A DNA stretch of 64,000 bases from NCBI GenBank assembly GCA_015709595.1, contig CP054178.1, positions 372,001-436,000 of the forward strand. The letters run 5' to 3'. The position numbers and the translations under genes are program-made. Positions 1 to 9,549 of the stretch are shown here, one piece after another (within the stretch, counting starts at the first letter, position 1; each line of letters begins with the position of its first letter). The notes beneath the pieces were generated by a model. That model was not told the DNA's origin, made no database searches, and saw nothing but the letters and a program-made list of their open reading frames with translations. The DNA comes from Phycisphaeraceae bacterium (GTDB lineage: Bacteria > Planctomycetota > Phycisphaerae > Phycisphaerales > SM1A02).

Positions 1-1
1 C

Positions 2-502
2 GCCAGGCATGAGCCCGTGCGATGCGCCGTGTTGACGGTATCCGACACCCGCAACGAACACACGGATACGGGCGGGCGCCGCGTGCGCGAGATTCTCGGC
101 GAGTTCGGACATGAAAGCGTCGCCCGAGCCATCGTCAGGGATGAGCCCGGCGCGATCCGGACGACGCTGGCTGACTGGCTGCGCCGCCGCGATCTGCACG
201 CCATCATCACCACGGGAGGCACGGGAATCGCCCGCCGTGATACCACCATCGAGGTGGTCCGTTCATTCCTGACCCACGAACTGGAGGGCTTCGGCGAACT
301 GTTCCGCATGCTCTCGTGGCACGAAGTCGGATCGAGCGCCATGCTCAGCCGCGCCGTGGGGGGACTGGCGACGGACGCCGATCCGGCCTGGCTCGGCGTG
401 TTCCTGTTCGCCATTCCAGGATCAGTCAACGCGGTTGAAACGGCGATGCGTCGGCTCATCGGTCCGGAACTGGCGCACCTGGTCTGGGAGCGAACGCGCT
501 AG
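2..502 (+). CDS. moaB: MoaB/Mog family molybdenum cofactor biosynthesis protein (5' partial)
   Basis: Molybdopterin-binding (MoCF) fold protein that adenylylates or binds molybdopterin during Moco synthesis in the cytoplasm. The visible 166 residues include the family hallmarks: an N-terminal VLTVSDTR strand, the TTGGTG loop followed by RRDTT, a GFGELFR segment, GSSAMLSRA and a late PGS turn. A GTG at 17 could start it, but the frame is open to the window edge and the upstream codons continue the usual family N-terminus (His-Glu-Pro-Val before Arg-Cys-Ala), so I treat it as 5'-truncated by the window. MoaB and Mog cannot be separated from this fragment. It reads towards a minus-strand gene with a 41-bp gap. 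Confidence 0.88.
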   Translation, partial: ARHEPVRCAVLTVSDTRNEHTDTGGRRVREILGEFGHESVARAIVRDEPGAIRTTLADWLRRRDLHAIITTGGTGIARRDTTIEVVRSFLTHELEGFGELFRMLSWHEVGSSAMLSRAVGGLATDADPAWLGVFLFAIPGSVNAVETAMRRLIGPELAHLVWERTR

Positions 503-543
503 CCGGGGCGAACACGTCCGCATCCCCAGGATCGCTCGCGGCC

Positions 544-1086
544 TCACCTCGGCTGGCGCAACTCCACCCGCACGGGCATGCGCGACAACCGCTCAAACAA
601 CCGTCGGGCGTTGCGAATGGGCCACCAGTCGTAGAGGAAGATCTCGATCGGCCGCCACATCGCCACCCATCCGGCGATGAGCAGCGATTCGCCGATCACC
701 TGCACCGCGGCGGATTCGCCGAACAGTCGCTCCAGTTCGATGTGCGCAGTGATGCAGAGCGCCAGCGCGACCAGCCCGATGAAGAGACTGGCGCGGCCGC
801 GGCGCATCAGGTCACGGAACTCACGTCCTTTCACCTGCGACTGGTACTCGAAGTAGTTGCGCACGGCCTCTCCCACCGATGCGGAGGGATCGGCGTCCAG
901 CGGGGGTTCATCCAACGTGATGACCAGGGACACGTGGGCGTCGCGTGGGAACTCACGCGCCCAGCCCACGATGAACTCTTCGGCATCGTGATCCAGATCC
1001 TTCTCGTGAAAGGGCGAAGGATCCATCGAGTTGAACAACTGGCGAATGTCGCGCAGCCGAACCTTGATCTCATGGGCGGTGGGCAC
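544..1086 (-). CDS. Hypothetical membrane protein, two TM segments
   Basis: I do not recognise this 180-residue protein. The first ~95 residues are soluble and rich in charged residues. Two hydrophobic segments follow at about 99-118 and 128-152, then a basic, Arg-rich C-terminus, so it is probably an inner-membrane protein with both ends in the cytoplasm. The start is GTG at 1086 and has no clear Shine-Dalgarno. A good SD lies about 30 bp further upstream but leads into another reading frame. The coding call rests on frame length, sensible composition and the absence of a competing gene on the other strand. Confidence 0.6.
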   Translation of the reverse strand: MPTAHEIKVRLRDIRQLFNSMDPSPFHEKDLDHDAEEFIVGWAREFPRDAHVSLVITLDEPPLDADPSASVGEAVRNYFEYQSQVKGREFRDLMRRGRASLFIGLVALALCITAHIELERLFGESAAVQVIGESLLIAGWVAMWRPIEIFLYDWWPIRNARRLFERLSRMPVRVELRQPR

Positions 1087-1143
1087 GCAGGATCATTGCC
1101 CGCACCAACGTTCATTTCCTCCACCCTCGGACCGCTTCACGAC

Positions 1144-2469
1144 TCAGAAGAGCAGCTGCAGCTGACTGCGCACCACGATCTGCCCGTCCTCACCGACGCC
1201 ATCCACTCGCCAGCCCGCGCCGGACGACGGGAACGAACCATTGACCCCGTTGAACCCGTATCCCGCGTCCGTGGTCCACTTGAGCGTGTGCTTGTGGAAG
1301 TAGCGGTTGAAGCCGATGGTCGCCACGCTCAGCTCATCGGCGTCGGTGTCATCATCCGCCCATTCGTAGCGTGCGAAGAACTCCAGATCCTCGGTCACGA
1401 AGACGCCGCCCTGAACGAGGAAGCCGTATTCATCGAGGTTTCCGGAGTCCCGATCGGTGTGACGCCCCACTGCCGCGGCATACAGGTTCCACCCCCCGCC
1501 TTCCACGGATAGGTCCGCGGTCCAACTGAAGAACCGCCTCTCGTCATCGTTTCCCAGTCCTGTACCGGGGTTGAACGTGGTGCCGGATTCATCCCGCTCG
1601 GCATGGACCGCGACGCCGAGCATCACGCCCGCTTCGTCTCCCCGGAAACTCGTGAAATCGTTGAATGATCCCCACGCCCCGGCCAGCAGAAACTCCCCGC
1701 GAGCAGTAAGCGCGAACTCAGTGTCCTCCGCCAGGGCGGGCGCAAGCGTGGTGTTCTCGCCGTTGGAGACCGCCGCGCTCATCCGCCACCGTTCATGCTC
1801 GTACTCCACCATGACGGCGCCGGCCCGTCCGAGCGTCCAGGCCTGATGGATGAGCGACCGGTCCACCGCCAGCAGCCGCTTGCTCGACATGAGTGCCTCG
1901 CGCATGAACGGCAGCTTGAAGCGACCAAAGGTGAGCGACCAGCCCTCGCCGAGTTCCTTGGTGATCGTGGCGTCGTTGACCCCCATGACGCCGGTCGAAC
2001 TCATCGCCGTAATGATCCGATAGCGCCACGAAGGGTCCACCACGTGCCCCTGGAACTCCAGGAACATGCGACGAATGTCGAACCCGGCGCGGTCGCCGTC
2101 CGTCGCCTCGTCCGGTTGGTGGTTCCAGACGTAGCGCACCTGCAGGCGCCCGAGAACTTCGAGACGGAACGCACCGCTCGGATCAGCCAGGTAGAAACGG
2201 TTCTTCCATCCGGCGGAGACGGGTTCATCCCGCAGCATGGAGCGGCTGTCCGCATCCGACAGCACGTCGGCGACCAGGTCGCGAACGGCCTGGCTTCGAT
2301 CGGCGGACCAGCCCGCCCCGCCCGGTTCACCCTGCAACAGGCGAATCTCCCGTTCGATCCGATCGAGCCGCGCCGCAAGATCATCATCCGCGATCGCAGG
2401 CGACGCGATCGCGGTAGCCACGCCGAACAGCACAAGCCGGGCGACCAGTGTCAAGGTCAGGTTGCTCAT
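1144..2469 (-). CDS. Outer-membrane porin, OprO/OprP-like
   Basis: A 441-residue exported protein with a signal peptide (about residues 1-28, ending ASPAIA), a short coiled coil (about 29-47, like the periplasmic trimerisation segments of planctomycete porins), and then a long alternating polar/aromatic beta-barrel region ending in a terminal Phe. The barrel resembles phosphate-selective porin O/P family proteins, but substrate specificity cannot be read from sequence. The gene is divergent from the gene at 2586. An ATG start lies 6 nt from a minus-strand TAGGAT box at 2476-2481, fitting leaderless transcription. Confidence 0.8.
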   Translation of the reverse strand: MSNLTLTLVARLVLFGVATAIASPAIADDDLAARLDRIEREIRLLQGEPGGAGWSADRSQAVRDLVADVLSDADSRSMLRDEPVSAGWKNRFYLADPSGAFRLEVLGRLQVRYVWNHQPDEATDGDRAGFDIRRMFLEFQGHVVDPSWRYRIITAMSSTGVMGVNDATITKELGEGWSLTFGRFKLPFMREALMSSKRLLAVDRSLIHQAWTLGRAGAVMVEYEHERWRMSAAVSNGENTTLAPALAEDTEFALTARGEFLLAGAWGSFNDFTSFRGDEAGVMLGVAVHAERDESGTTFNPGTGLGNDDERRFFSWTADLSVEGGGWNLYAAAVGRHTDRDSGNLDEYGFLVQGGVFVTEDLEFFARYEWADDDTDADELSVATIGFNRYFHKHTLKWTTDAGYGFNGVNGSFPSSGAGWRVDGVGEDGQIVVRSQLQLLF

Positions 2470-2475
2470 GTCGGC

Positions 2476-2481
2476 ATCCTA
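2476..2481 (-). promoter_or_regulatory. -10 box for the porin gene (leaderless arrangement)
   Basis: TAGGAT on the minus strand, six bases before the ATG at 2469. A weak TTGCAA lies about 18 bp further upstream. Transcription would start at or next to the start codon. Confidence 0.45.
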
Positions 2482-2585
2482 CTGACCGACCGCAACGTGT
2501 TGCAAATTCACGTACGGATGGCACGTTTCGGAACAAGCGGCTACATTGGCATTGTCCGCCTGATGCTGACGCAGGGGTTCCGCGC

Positions 2586-3416
2586 ATGACGCCGCCCGTC
2601 GCCAAACACCGGACTGGCCCGCTGGTCATCGTGTCCATCTGCGTGGGCGGAGCCATTGCATTCAGCGCGCCTTTCGGGCTGATGTTCATGCTGCGCGGCC
2701 TGGCGACGCAGCGGCAGTCAGACCAGGCCGAACTCGAATCCCTGCGGGCCGAGAGCCAGGCGATGCGGGACGACGTCCTGCGCCAGATCGAGTCGGAAGG
2801 ATTCGTGCGCACCGACACGACGGGGCTGGACCGTATGCTCGCCGCGATGCGGCGCAGCGCGGAGCGGATGAACTCCAGCGACGGGCGTTCCGCTCTGAAC
2901 GCCGCCGCGGCCGCCCTCGACACCCTGCGCCCTTCGCTGGAGGCGTACGCCGCCGCGCTCAACCGGCTGGAGCAGGCCGGCGGACTCACCGTCGAATCCC
3001 TGCCCTCCCCGCGCCGCATCGACGAGCGGCTTGAGCTGATCGATGCCCTCGATCTGGCCAACACCACCCTGTCGGACGCCTACGCCGCCATGCCAGCCCG
3101 ATTCGAAACGCTGATGCTGGAGGCGGGCATCGGCGCCCGTGAGGCGAGCGAGGCGGCGGCGCGGTTCCGTGATTCCTCGCAGCTCCCCGTCACGCTCGCC
3201 ATTCGGCGCACCGACGCCGATCTGTGCGAGGCCATGCGCGGGCTGCTGCGGCTGCTCCGCGCACGATGGGGCCGCTGGGAGCTTGATCGCGCCTCCGGCA
3301 TGGTGATGTTTCAGGACGATGCCGACGTAGCCGCCTTCAATCAGTGGATGGCCCGACTTCAGCAGATCACCGACGAGCAGACCCGCCTGCAGCGTCAGGT
3401 TCTGGGTGGGTCATGA
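2586..3416 (+). CDS. Membrane-anchored coiled-coil protein, unknown function
   Basis: A 276-residue protein with one N-terminal transmembrane segment (about residues 12-38), followed by a helical, coiled-coil-rich domain of Ala/Leu/Glu/Arg heptads with no recognisable enzyme motif. Topology suggests an inner-membrane anchor with a large helical domain. The stop overlaps the start of the next gene (ATGA at 3413-3416), so the two are translationally coupled and probably co-transcribed. A TACATT element at 2541-2546 may be its -10 box, giving a leader of about 35 nt. The frame is open further upstream, but ATG 2586 is the first start that places the TM segment near the N-terminus. Confidence 0.65.
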   Translation: MTPPVAKHRTGPLVIVSICVGGAIAFSAPFGLMFMLRGLATQRQSDQAELESLRAESQAMRDDVLRQIESEGFVRTDTTGLDRMLAAMRRSAERMNSSDGRSALNAAAAALDTLRPSLEAYAAALNRLEQAGGLTVESLPSPRRIDERLELIDALDLANTTLSDAYAAMPARFETLMLEAGIGAREASEAAARFRDSSQLPVTLAIRRTDADLCEAMRGLLRLLRARWGRWELDRASGMVMFQDDADVAAFNQWMARLQQITDEQTRLQRQVLGGS

Positions 3417-4252
3417 CGCATGACGCCGGACTCATCGATCTGACCGCGCGCGTGGAGCACGCCGAAGCGGTCATTCGCCGCACCATGGACGCCCTGGCCG
3501 CGGCGCCGGGCGATGCGCACGCCGTGTTCGGGGGCGTCACCGCGTTCATCAGCCGGGGCATTCCGAACACGTTCTTCAATCGCGCCATCGGGCTGAGCGA
3601 GCAGGACATCGGGCACATTCCAGCGATTGCGAAGTGGTTCACCAATCATGGCATCCCGCCCCGCTTCGACCTGGCGCCGCCCCGTGCCGGGACCGACGTG
3701 CGGACGGCGCTTCGAGAAGCCGGCTGCGCGGAGGAGACGATGCCGGGGCTGACCCGGCGGCTTCTGGCCGGATCGGTCGGGGGTCAGCCATCCAAGCCCA
3801 CCAGCATCCGAATCGAGAACGCGGTCGGCCCACTGCTCGAATCGTTCCTCGACATCCAGATGCAAACCTGGCCCGAGGATGGCGGAACCCGTGTGGAGCG
3901 CCTGGATCGACTGCGACGCACCGCCAGCGCCCCTGGCCTGACGCGGCTGGTCGCTATCGTGGAAGGCGAGGTCGCCGGCACCGCTGCGCTGCACGTCGTC
4001 GCAGGCGTGGGGTGGCTCAATAGTGGGGCAACCGTGCAGCGGCACCGGGGACGAGGTGTTCAAACAGCACTGATCCGCCACCGGATCGACCTGGCACGGC
4101 AACTGGGCGCTGACCTGGTGTGCTCGCTTGTCGCGGCGGGGTCGGCCAGCGAACGAAACCTGCGCCGCGGCGGCCTGGAGCCGCTCTGCGACCGTGAGCT
4201 CTGGCTGCCGCCCGATTGGACCGATCATCCGTTCTATCGCGACGCCGGGTGA
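3413..4252 (+). CDS. GNAT family N-acetyltransferase
   Basis: A 279-residue GCN5-related acetyltransferase. The C-terminal half (about 140-275) carries the fold. The acetyl-CoA pyrophosphate loop is seen as RHRGRGVQTALI, preceded by a beta-strand with GVGWLNSGATV and followed by ASERNLRRGGLEP, the usual 'N-x3-GF' region. The N-terminal ~130 residues are a second, degenerate GNAT-like or substrate-binding half, as in tandem GNAT proteins. The acceptor is unknown. It is coupled by a 4-bp ATGA overlap to the membrane coiled-coil gene. Confidence 0.8.
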   Translation: MTHDAGLIDLTARVEHAEAVIRRTMDALAAAPGDAHAVFGGVTAFISRGIPNTFFNRAIGLSEQDIGHIPAIAKWFTNHGIPPRFDLAPPRAGTDVRTALREAGCAEETMPGLTRRLLAGSVGGQPSKPTSIRIENAVGPLLESFLDIQMQTWPEDGGTRVERLDRLRRTASAPGLTRLVAIVEGEVAGTAALHVVAGVGWLNSGATVQRHRGRGVQTALIRHRIDLARQLGADLVCSLVAAGSASERNLRRGGLEPLCDRELWLPPDWTDHPFYRDAG

Positions 4253-4283
4253 GCATGGGCTTGTGGCGCACGGGCCGCGCTGG

Positions 4284-4289
4284 GATACT
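4284..4289 (+). promoter_or_regulatory. -10 box for the TPR-protein gene (leaderless arrangement)
   Basis: GATACT ends six bases before ATG 4296, with no Shine-Dalgarno between them. It belongs to the recurring -10-to-start pattern of this window. Confidence 0.4.
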
Positions 4290-4295
4290 GGCGAC

Positions 4296-6194
4296 ATGAT
4301 CACACGGAATACGACGTTCATTTCACGGGCACGCCGACTCACGCTCCTTTCGTGGCTGATTCCGCTCATGGCCTTGAGCGGCGCAGTCGTGGCGCAGGAG
4401 CGTGCGGCATCACCCGACGAGGCGGAACGCTCCGCCATCCTGACCCTGCTGCAGCGTTTCCACGATGCGGCATCGGGCGGGCGCGCCGCCGAAGCCGCCG
4501 ACTGTCTGGACGTCAGCGCCCTGCTCGATCACGCGGTCGCCACGGGGCTGGTGCCATCCAACCTGCTGGAGCATCGCGAACCGTTCCTGACGGGGCTTCG
4601 GGAGGGCGTCGAACGCGGCCTGTCGCGCAATCAATGGTCGTTCCCGGATGGAAAGGTCACGCTGCGCAAGGTTGAAGCGTCCGCGCCGGACCGGATCGTC
4701 GCCATCACCTACACGCGCGGAACCGCGGGTTACGGATCCACCATGCGATGGTGGCTGCATCGGAGCGGCGGAACGTGGCGCATCGGCGATTTTGAGGATC
4801 TCGACGCCGGCATGCGCACCTCGATGATCATGGGCGTTACCGCCTCGCAGATGGGCGAGGGCGTGCCGCCGGCCTGGGTCTCTCGTTTTCAGCAGTTGAT
4901 GATGGCCGCCCAGCGGCTGCAGGGCGAGGCCCTTGAAGCCGCCGAGATCCTGCTCGATGACCTGGAGGATGCGGACTTTCCGCCCATGATCGAGGCGCTG
5001 CGGCGCATGCTGCTCGCGGGATGCTACGTGGGCGCCCACCGCACCGAGGACGCTCTGCGCATGACCGACGCCGCGGAGTCGCTCCACGCGGACATGCCGA
5101 TTCTCCACTATCTGCGCGCCGTGGCGTGGAACATGGAGGGACATCATGAGGAAGCCCTGGCGGCGGCCCGCCAGTATCTCGATCGCGTGGGCGATGACCC
5201 CGAGGGGCTGCTTCAACTGGCCGCTGCACACGACGGACTCGGCCAGCCGACGGAGGCACGGGCCGCCTACGAGCGTGGGCTGCGTGAGGCGCCTGACTCC
5301 ATGGACCTGCTTCACGCCTACTTCTGGTCGGTGCCCGCGGACGATGACCTCGATTCGCTGATCAAGCACATACAGGCCGCGCCGGACCCGGCGCAGGCAT
5401 TCCGGGTTCTTGCCGACGACGCCGCAGACACAGGCGACCCCATTCGATTGGAATCTCTGGTTCACGCCATGAGCCAGCACCTGGCGAACGAGCCGCTCAT
5501 TACCTACTACCTTGCCCACGTGGAGAATCTGCGGGATCGACCGGGCCTTGCCGCCCTGCTGGCGCGCGGCGCCCTCAGCGGTCTGACGGAGGCGGAGGAC
5601 CGCACGGCAGCCCGGCGGCTGTTCTGGGATTGCCAGGTGCAGCTGGGCCGCGCTGTCGAGGCGTATCTCGAAGCCGATCAGCGTGATGCCGCCTTCGACT
5701 ACATGCTCGAGGAATGTGATCATCCGATCACCGCGTCAGAGCGGCTGCGCCTGCTGGAGGCACGCTGCAAGGACGCGCCCGATGACCCGTTCGTGGCGCT
5801 GCGGCTGGCGCAGACCCTTTCCGAACTCGGCGAGCACGCACGGTGCTACGAGGTGCTGGTCGCCCACCGCGAGGCGATCACCACCGAGGAGGATTATCTT
5901 GTCGCCTTCGAGGACGGCTTCATCCGCACCTGTCTGTTCCTCGGCAAGGCCGACGAGGCATTGACGGTCGCGCAGGAGTCCACCGACCGCGACGATGACC
6001 CCTTCTTCGAGGTGATCGTGTACGCCTGGAAGGGCGATGTGCGGGGCGTGATGGCCGCGATGGAAGTCTGCGTCGAGGACTTCGGCTACGACCCCGCCGT
6101 GTTCTATCACGATGCCGACGTGGGCGCGAAACTGCGCGGCCCGGCATTCAAGCCGGTGCGGGAGAAGTTTCCGCCGGAGTCGTCGGACTGGTGA
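4296..6194 (+). CDS. Secreted TPR-repeat protein
   Basis: A 632-residue protein with a signal peptide (about residues 1-36, hydrophobic core LLSWLIPLMALSG, Ala-rich cleavage site). An N-terminal domain (about 45-165) is followed by helical tetratricopeptide-like repeats over most of the remainder, with segments such as LLQLAAAHDGLGQPTEARA and VALRLAQTLSELGEHARCY showing the W/L-G-A-P spacing. It probably acts as an extracytoplasmic scaffold; the partner is unknown. The open frame extends upstream of 4296 but only this ATG gives an N-terminal signal peptide. It converges on the cysteine desulfurase gene. Confidence 0.75.
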   Translation: MITRNTTFISRARRLTLLSWLIPLMALSGAVVAQERAASPDEAERSAILTLLQRFHDAASGGRAAEAADCLDVSALLDHAVATGLVPSNLLEHREPFLTGLREGVERGLSRNQWSFPDGKVTLRKVEASAPDRIVAITYTRGTAGYGSTMRWWLHRSGGTWRIGDFEDLDAGMRTSMIMGVTASQMGEGVPPAWVSRFQQLMMAAQRLQGEALEAAEILLDDLEDADFPPMIEALRRMLLAGCYVGAHRTEDALRMTDAAESLHADMPILHYLRAVAWNMEGHHEEALAAARQYLDRVGDDPEGLLQLAAAHDGLGQPTEARAAYERGLREAPDSMDLLHAYFWSVPADDDLDSLIKHIQAAPDPAQAFRVLADDAADTGDPIRLESLVHAMSQHLANEPLITYYLAHVENLRDRPGLAALLARGALSGLTEAEDRTAARRLFWDCQVQLGRAVEAYLEADQRDAAFDYMLEECDHPITASERLRLLEARCKDAPDDPFVALRLAQTLSELGEHARCYEVLVAHREAITTEEDYLVAFEDGFIRTCLFLGKADEALTVAQESTDRDDDPFFEVIVYAWKGDVRGVMAAMEVCVEDFGYDPAVFYHDADVGAKLRGPAFKPVREKFPPESSDW

Positions 6195-6206
6195 GTGAGT
6201 GAGTGA
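6191..6206 (+). repeat. (GTGA)4 tetranucleotide run
   Basis: Four consecutive GTGA units start at the last codon of the TPR gene, and its TGA stop lies within the first unit. It sits in the 71-bp gap between convergent genes. Slippage here would not change the coding product. Confidence 0.7.
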
Positions 6207-6265
6207 GCGAGCGCCGCACATCACCGGGCGGCACGTTGATCCACATCCCACGCCGCTTCGTCGGC

Positions 6266-7453
6266 TCACACCGCCGCCAGGTTCGACCGCAGCCGCGCGA
6301 TCGACGCCGCGATCACCTCCACCGCCTCATCCAGTTCCTCCGCCGTCGTCTCGCGCGAGATCGAGAAGCGGATCGACCCGTGAGCCAGTTCAGGCGGCAT
6401 GCCCATCGCCAGCAGCACGGGCGAGGGGTCCAGCGACCCGGATGAGCACGCCGCCCCCGCGCTGGCGTACACGCCGCGCTCCGAGAGCAGCAGCAGAATC
6501 GCCTCCGCCTCCAGCCGGGGGAAGGCGATGTTGCTGGTGTTCCACAGACGTTCCGCTCCGGCGGCGTTCACCACCGCGTCGGGCACGCGCTGAAGCACCA
6601 TGCGCTCGAAGCGATCGCGCAGGCCGCGCAGGGCGTCGACGCCGTCGCGCCCGCTTTCCGCCCCCTCCGCCAGCCAGATGCGCGCCGCCTCCGCCGCCGC
6701 GCCGAAGCCGAGGATGCCGGGCACGTTCTCCGTGCCGCCGCGCATCTCGCGCTCCTGCGGCCCGCCGATGATCTCGCGGCTGATTCGCACCCCCCGCCGC
6801 ATATACAGCGCGCCCACGCCCTTCGGCCCGTGGAACTTGTGGGCCGAGAACGTCATCAGGTCGATGGGCGTGTCCGCGACGCTGGTCGGCATCTTTCCCA
6901 CCCACTGCGTGGCATCGCAGTGGAAGCGCACGCCGTGCCGCCGGCACGCTTCCCCGATCTCCCGCACGGGCTGGACCGCACCCGTCTCGTTGTTGGCCCA
7001 CTGCACGGAGACCACGGCGACCTCGCCGGCGCGCTGCGTCAGCAGTTGCTCCAACGCGAGCGCATCCACGCGGCCGCGATCATCGAGCGGCAGCCAGATG
7101 ATTTCCACGCCGCGCTCCGCCAGCGATGAGGCCAGATCGCGCGTGGCGCTGTGCTCCAGTCGATCGGTCACCACCACGCGCCTTGCGGGGGCTGGCTGCG
7201 CGTGCAGCGAACCGACGATCGCCAGGTTGGTGCTCTCGGTGCCGCCGGAGGTGAAGATGATCTCGCGCGGCGACGCCTCGATCAGCTGCGCCACCGATTC
7301 GCGGGCCAGCTCCATCCGCTGCCGCACGCGCTGCCCGGCCCGGTGGATGCTCGACGGGTTGGCCCAGAGGTCGGTCAGGGCCTCGTGAACCGCCTCAACC
7401 ACCGACGGCAGGGGCCGCGTGGTGGCGTTGTTGTCGAGGTAAATCGTCCGCAC
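6266..7453 (-). CDS. iscS: Cysteine desulfurase (NifS/IscS type)
   Basis: PLP enzyme that removes sulfur from cysteine for Fe-S cluster, thio-tRNA and cofactor synthesis in the cytoplasm. The 395 residues carry the full class V signature: LDNNATTRPLP at the N-terminus, SGGTESTN (69-76), the catalytic-base region LEHSAT with His101, the PLP lysine in SAHKFHGPKG (Lys206), RGGTENVPG (239-247) and the active-site cysteine loop CSSGS (Cys336). The short loop before the cysteine resembles group I (NifS/IscS) enzymes rather than SufS. It is solitary: no IscU, SufB or SufE is nearby. The start is GTG at 7453, five bases from a TACGAT box. Confidence 0.95.
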   Translation of the reverse strand: MRTIYLDNNATTRPLPSVVEAVHEALTDLWANPSSIHRAGQRVRQRMELARESVAQLIEASPREIIFTSGGTESTNLAIVGSLHAQPAPARRVVVTDRLEHSATRDLASSLAERGVEIIWLPLDDRGRVDALALEQLLTQRAGEVAVVSVQWANNETGAVQPVREIGEACRRHGVRFHCDATQWVGKMPTSVADTPIDLMTFSAHKFHGPKGVGALYMRRGVRISREIIGGPQEREMRGGTENVPGILGFGAAAEAARIWLAEGAESGRDGVDALRGLRDRFERMVLQRVPDAVVNAAGAERLWNTSNIAFPRLEAEAILLLLSERGVYASAGAACSSGSLDPSPVLLAMGMPPELAHGSIRFSISRETTAEELDEAVEVIAASIARLRSNLAAV

Positions 7454-7458
7454 GGGGG

Positions 7459-7464
7459 ATCGTA
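7459..7464 (-). promoter_or_regulatory. -10 box for cysteine desulfurase (leaderless arrangement)
   Basis: TACGAT on the minus strand, five bases before the GTG start at 7453. The SD-like motif AGGAGG in this gap lies on the opposite strand and is irrelevant. Confidence 0.45.
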
Positions 7465-7566
7465 GGAGGGTGCTTCAGGCGCGGGGATCGATGGAATCAA
7501 TCATGCGGATGCATTGATGCGCCAGCGCGTTGCGCGGCGATGAACAGATCACGCGTCATCACGCCC

Positions 7567-9444
7567 TCACGTACCCACCAGCCGGCTGCGCTCGGCGCGG
7601 TCGGCCCGCTTTCGATCACTCTCGTTGAGCATCTTCTTGCGGAGACGCACCGACTGGGGCGTGATCTCCACGTACTCGTCATCCTCGATGTATTCGAGGG
7701 CCGCCTCGAGCGTGATGGTGCGCGAGGCCTTCAGCACAACAGTGGCTTCCTTGTTGCTCTCGCGCACGTTGGAAAGCTGCTTGGCCTTGACGACGTTGAC
7801 GCCCAGGTCGTTGTCACGGCTGTTTTCACCCACGATCTGGCCCACGTAGACGGGATCGCCGGGCTTGACGAACATCATGCCCCGCTCGGACAGGTTGAGC
7901 AGCGCGTAGGTGGTGGCCGTACCCGCCTCCACCGCCACCATGACGCCGTTGGTGCGCTTGCGAGGCGTGCTGCGGACGGGGGCGAACTCCTTGAAGGCGT
8001 GGTACATGACCACCTCGCCTCCCGTGGCGGTGAGCATGCGCGAGCGCAGCCCGATCAGCCCGCGGGCGGGGATTTCTGCATCCACGTGCATGCGGTCCCC
8101 GCGCGTCTCCATGTGAGTGACTTCGCCGCCGCGGATGCCCAGCAGCTCGAGCGCAGGGCCCATCGCCTCGGATTTCACGTCCAGCGTGAGCCGCTCGATC
8201 GGCTCACAGACCACGCCGTCGATGACCTTTTCGATGACCTCGGGGCGTCCCACCGAGAGTTCATACCCCTCGCGCCGCATCGTTTCCAGCAGCACGCCCA
8301 GATGCAGCAACCCTCTTCCCGAGACGAGGAACTCATCCGCCGACTCGCCCGGCTCAACGCGCAAGGCCACGTTGGATCGCAGCTCGCGCTCCAGCCGCTC
8401 GGCGATCTGGCGGGAGGTGACGAACCGACCTTCCTTGCCGGCGAAGGGGGAATCATTGATGCGGAAGATCATGTGCAACGTGGGTTCGTCCACGGCCACG
8501 CGGGGCAGCGGACGGGGATCATCCGGGTCGGCGATGGTGTCGCCGATCTCGAAGTCGCCAAGCCCTTCGACCGCGCAGATGTCGCCCGCTTCCACCGTGT
8601 CCACCGCCAGACGCCCCAGTCCCTCGAAGCGGTTGAGCCGCATCACGCGGGCGCTTTCGATCGAACCATCCTTGCGGCAGATGGCCACCCGGTCGCCGCT
8701 GTGGATGGCGCCGGAATGAACCCGTCCGATGGCGATGCGCCCGACGTAGCTTGAATAATCGATGGTGGTGATGAGCAGCCGCAGCGGAGCATCGGGATCG
8801 CCGGAGGGCGGCGGCACGCGATCGAGAATGGTGTCCAGCAGCGGCGCCACGGTGCCGTCGTGCGCGTCGTGCGACGTGGACGCCCATCCCTCGCGCCCCG
8901 CGGCGAAGATGACGGGAAAGTCGAGAATCTCATCGCTGGCCCCCATCGCCACCAGCAGATCGAAGACCTCGTTGACGACGGCGTCGGGACGCGCGTCGGG
9001 GCGGTCGCACTTGTTCACGACCACGACGATCTTCAGCCCCAGTGCGAGCGCCTTGGACAGCACGAATCGCGTCTGAGGCATGGGGCCTTCAAATGCATCC
9101 ACCAGCAGCAGCGCGCCATCCGCCATGCTGAGGACGCGCTCCACCTCGCCCCCGAAGTCGGCGTGGCCGGGCGTGTCGATGAGGTTGATGCGATAGGCCT
9201 GTCCCGCCCGTGCGCCAGCGCCCCCGCCTCGCGGGCGATACACGATCGAGCAGTTCTTGGCCAGAATGGTGATGCCCCGCTCCCGCTCAAGCGGATTCGA
9301 GTCGAGCACGCAGTCAGGCGTGTCGGCGGTCTTCTCCAGCGTGCCGGCGTACGTCAGCATCGAGTCCACCAGGGTGGTCTTCCCGTGGTCGACGTGGGCG
9401 ATGATGGCGACATTGCGCAAGGATGGGTCAGCGGTGCGGCTCAT
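7567..9444 (-). CDS. typA: Ribosome-associated translational GTPase TypA/BipA
   Basis: A 625-residue member of the EF-G/LepA-like GTPase family. G1 is AHVDHGKTT near residue 20, the switch region has ERGITI, G3 is [17 protein letters not shown]4 is [11 protein letters not shown]. These are followed by the beta-barrel domain 2, an EF-G-like domain and the family-specific C-terminal domain with GxVVYHxF- and KxLTNxR-like segments (here VMYHAFKEF and [12 protein letters not shown]). It is slightly longer than the E. coli protein because of short insertions. It acts in ribosome assembly and stress adaptation. ATG 9444 lies 10 nt from a TATCAT box at 9455-9460. Confidence 0.96.
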   Translation of the reverse strand: MSRTADPSLRNVAIIAHVDHGKTTLVDSMLTYAGTLEKTADTPDCVLDSNPLERERGITILAKNCSIVYRPRGGGAGARAGQAYRINLIDTPGHADFGGEVERVLSMADGALLLVDAFEGPMPQTRFVLSKALALGLKIVVVVNKCDRPDARPDAVVNEVFDLLVAMGASDEILDFPVIFAAGREGWASTSHDAHDGTVAPLLDTILDRVPPPSGDPDAPLRLLITTIDYSSYVGRIAIGRVHSGAIHSGDRVAICRKDGSIESARVMRLNRFEGLGRLAVDTVEAGDICAVEGLGDFEIGDTIADPDDPRPLPRVAVDEPTLHMIFRINDSPFAGKEGRFVTSRQIAERLERELRSNVALRVEPGESADEFLVSGRGLLHLGVLLETMRREGYELSVGRPEVIEKVIDGVVCEPIERLTLDVKSEAMGPALELLGIRGGEVTHMETRGDRMHVDAEIPARGLIGLRSRMLTATGGEVVMYHAFKEFAPVRSTPRKRTNGVMVAVEAGTATTYALLNLSERGMMFVKPGDPVYVGQIVGENSRDNDLGVNVVKAKQLSNVRESNKEATVVLKASRTITLEAALEYIEDDEYVEITPQSVRLRKKMLNESDRKRADRAERSRLVGT

Positions 9445-9549
9445 GCAAGCCGTGATGATAGCCCGCGGAAATGCGGCGTCTGCGCATCGGCGTCAGCCCG
9501 AAACGTGCCGCGAATGCAGCCGGATCGACCCGTTCGGTGTAGGAGGATC

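Noticed and set aside
831-1124. Minus-strand frame with a good Shine-Dalgarno (GGAGGAAATG) overlapping the 180-residue membrane protein
   Set aside because: Its translation soon becomes Arg/Ser/Trp-rich and does not continue the membrane protein's frame. The SD may be fortuitous; I saw no evidence of a functional frameshift.
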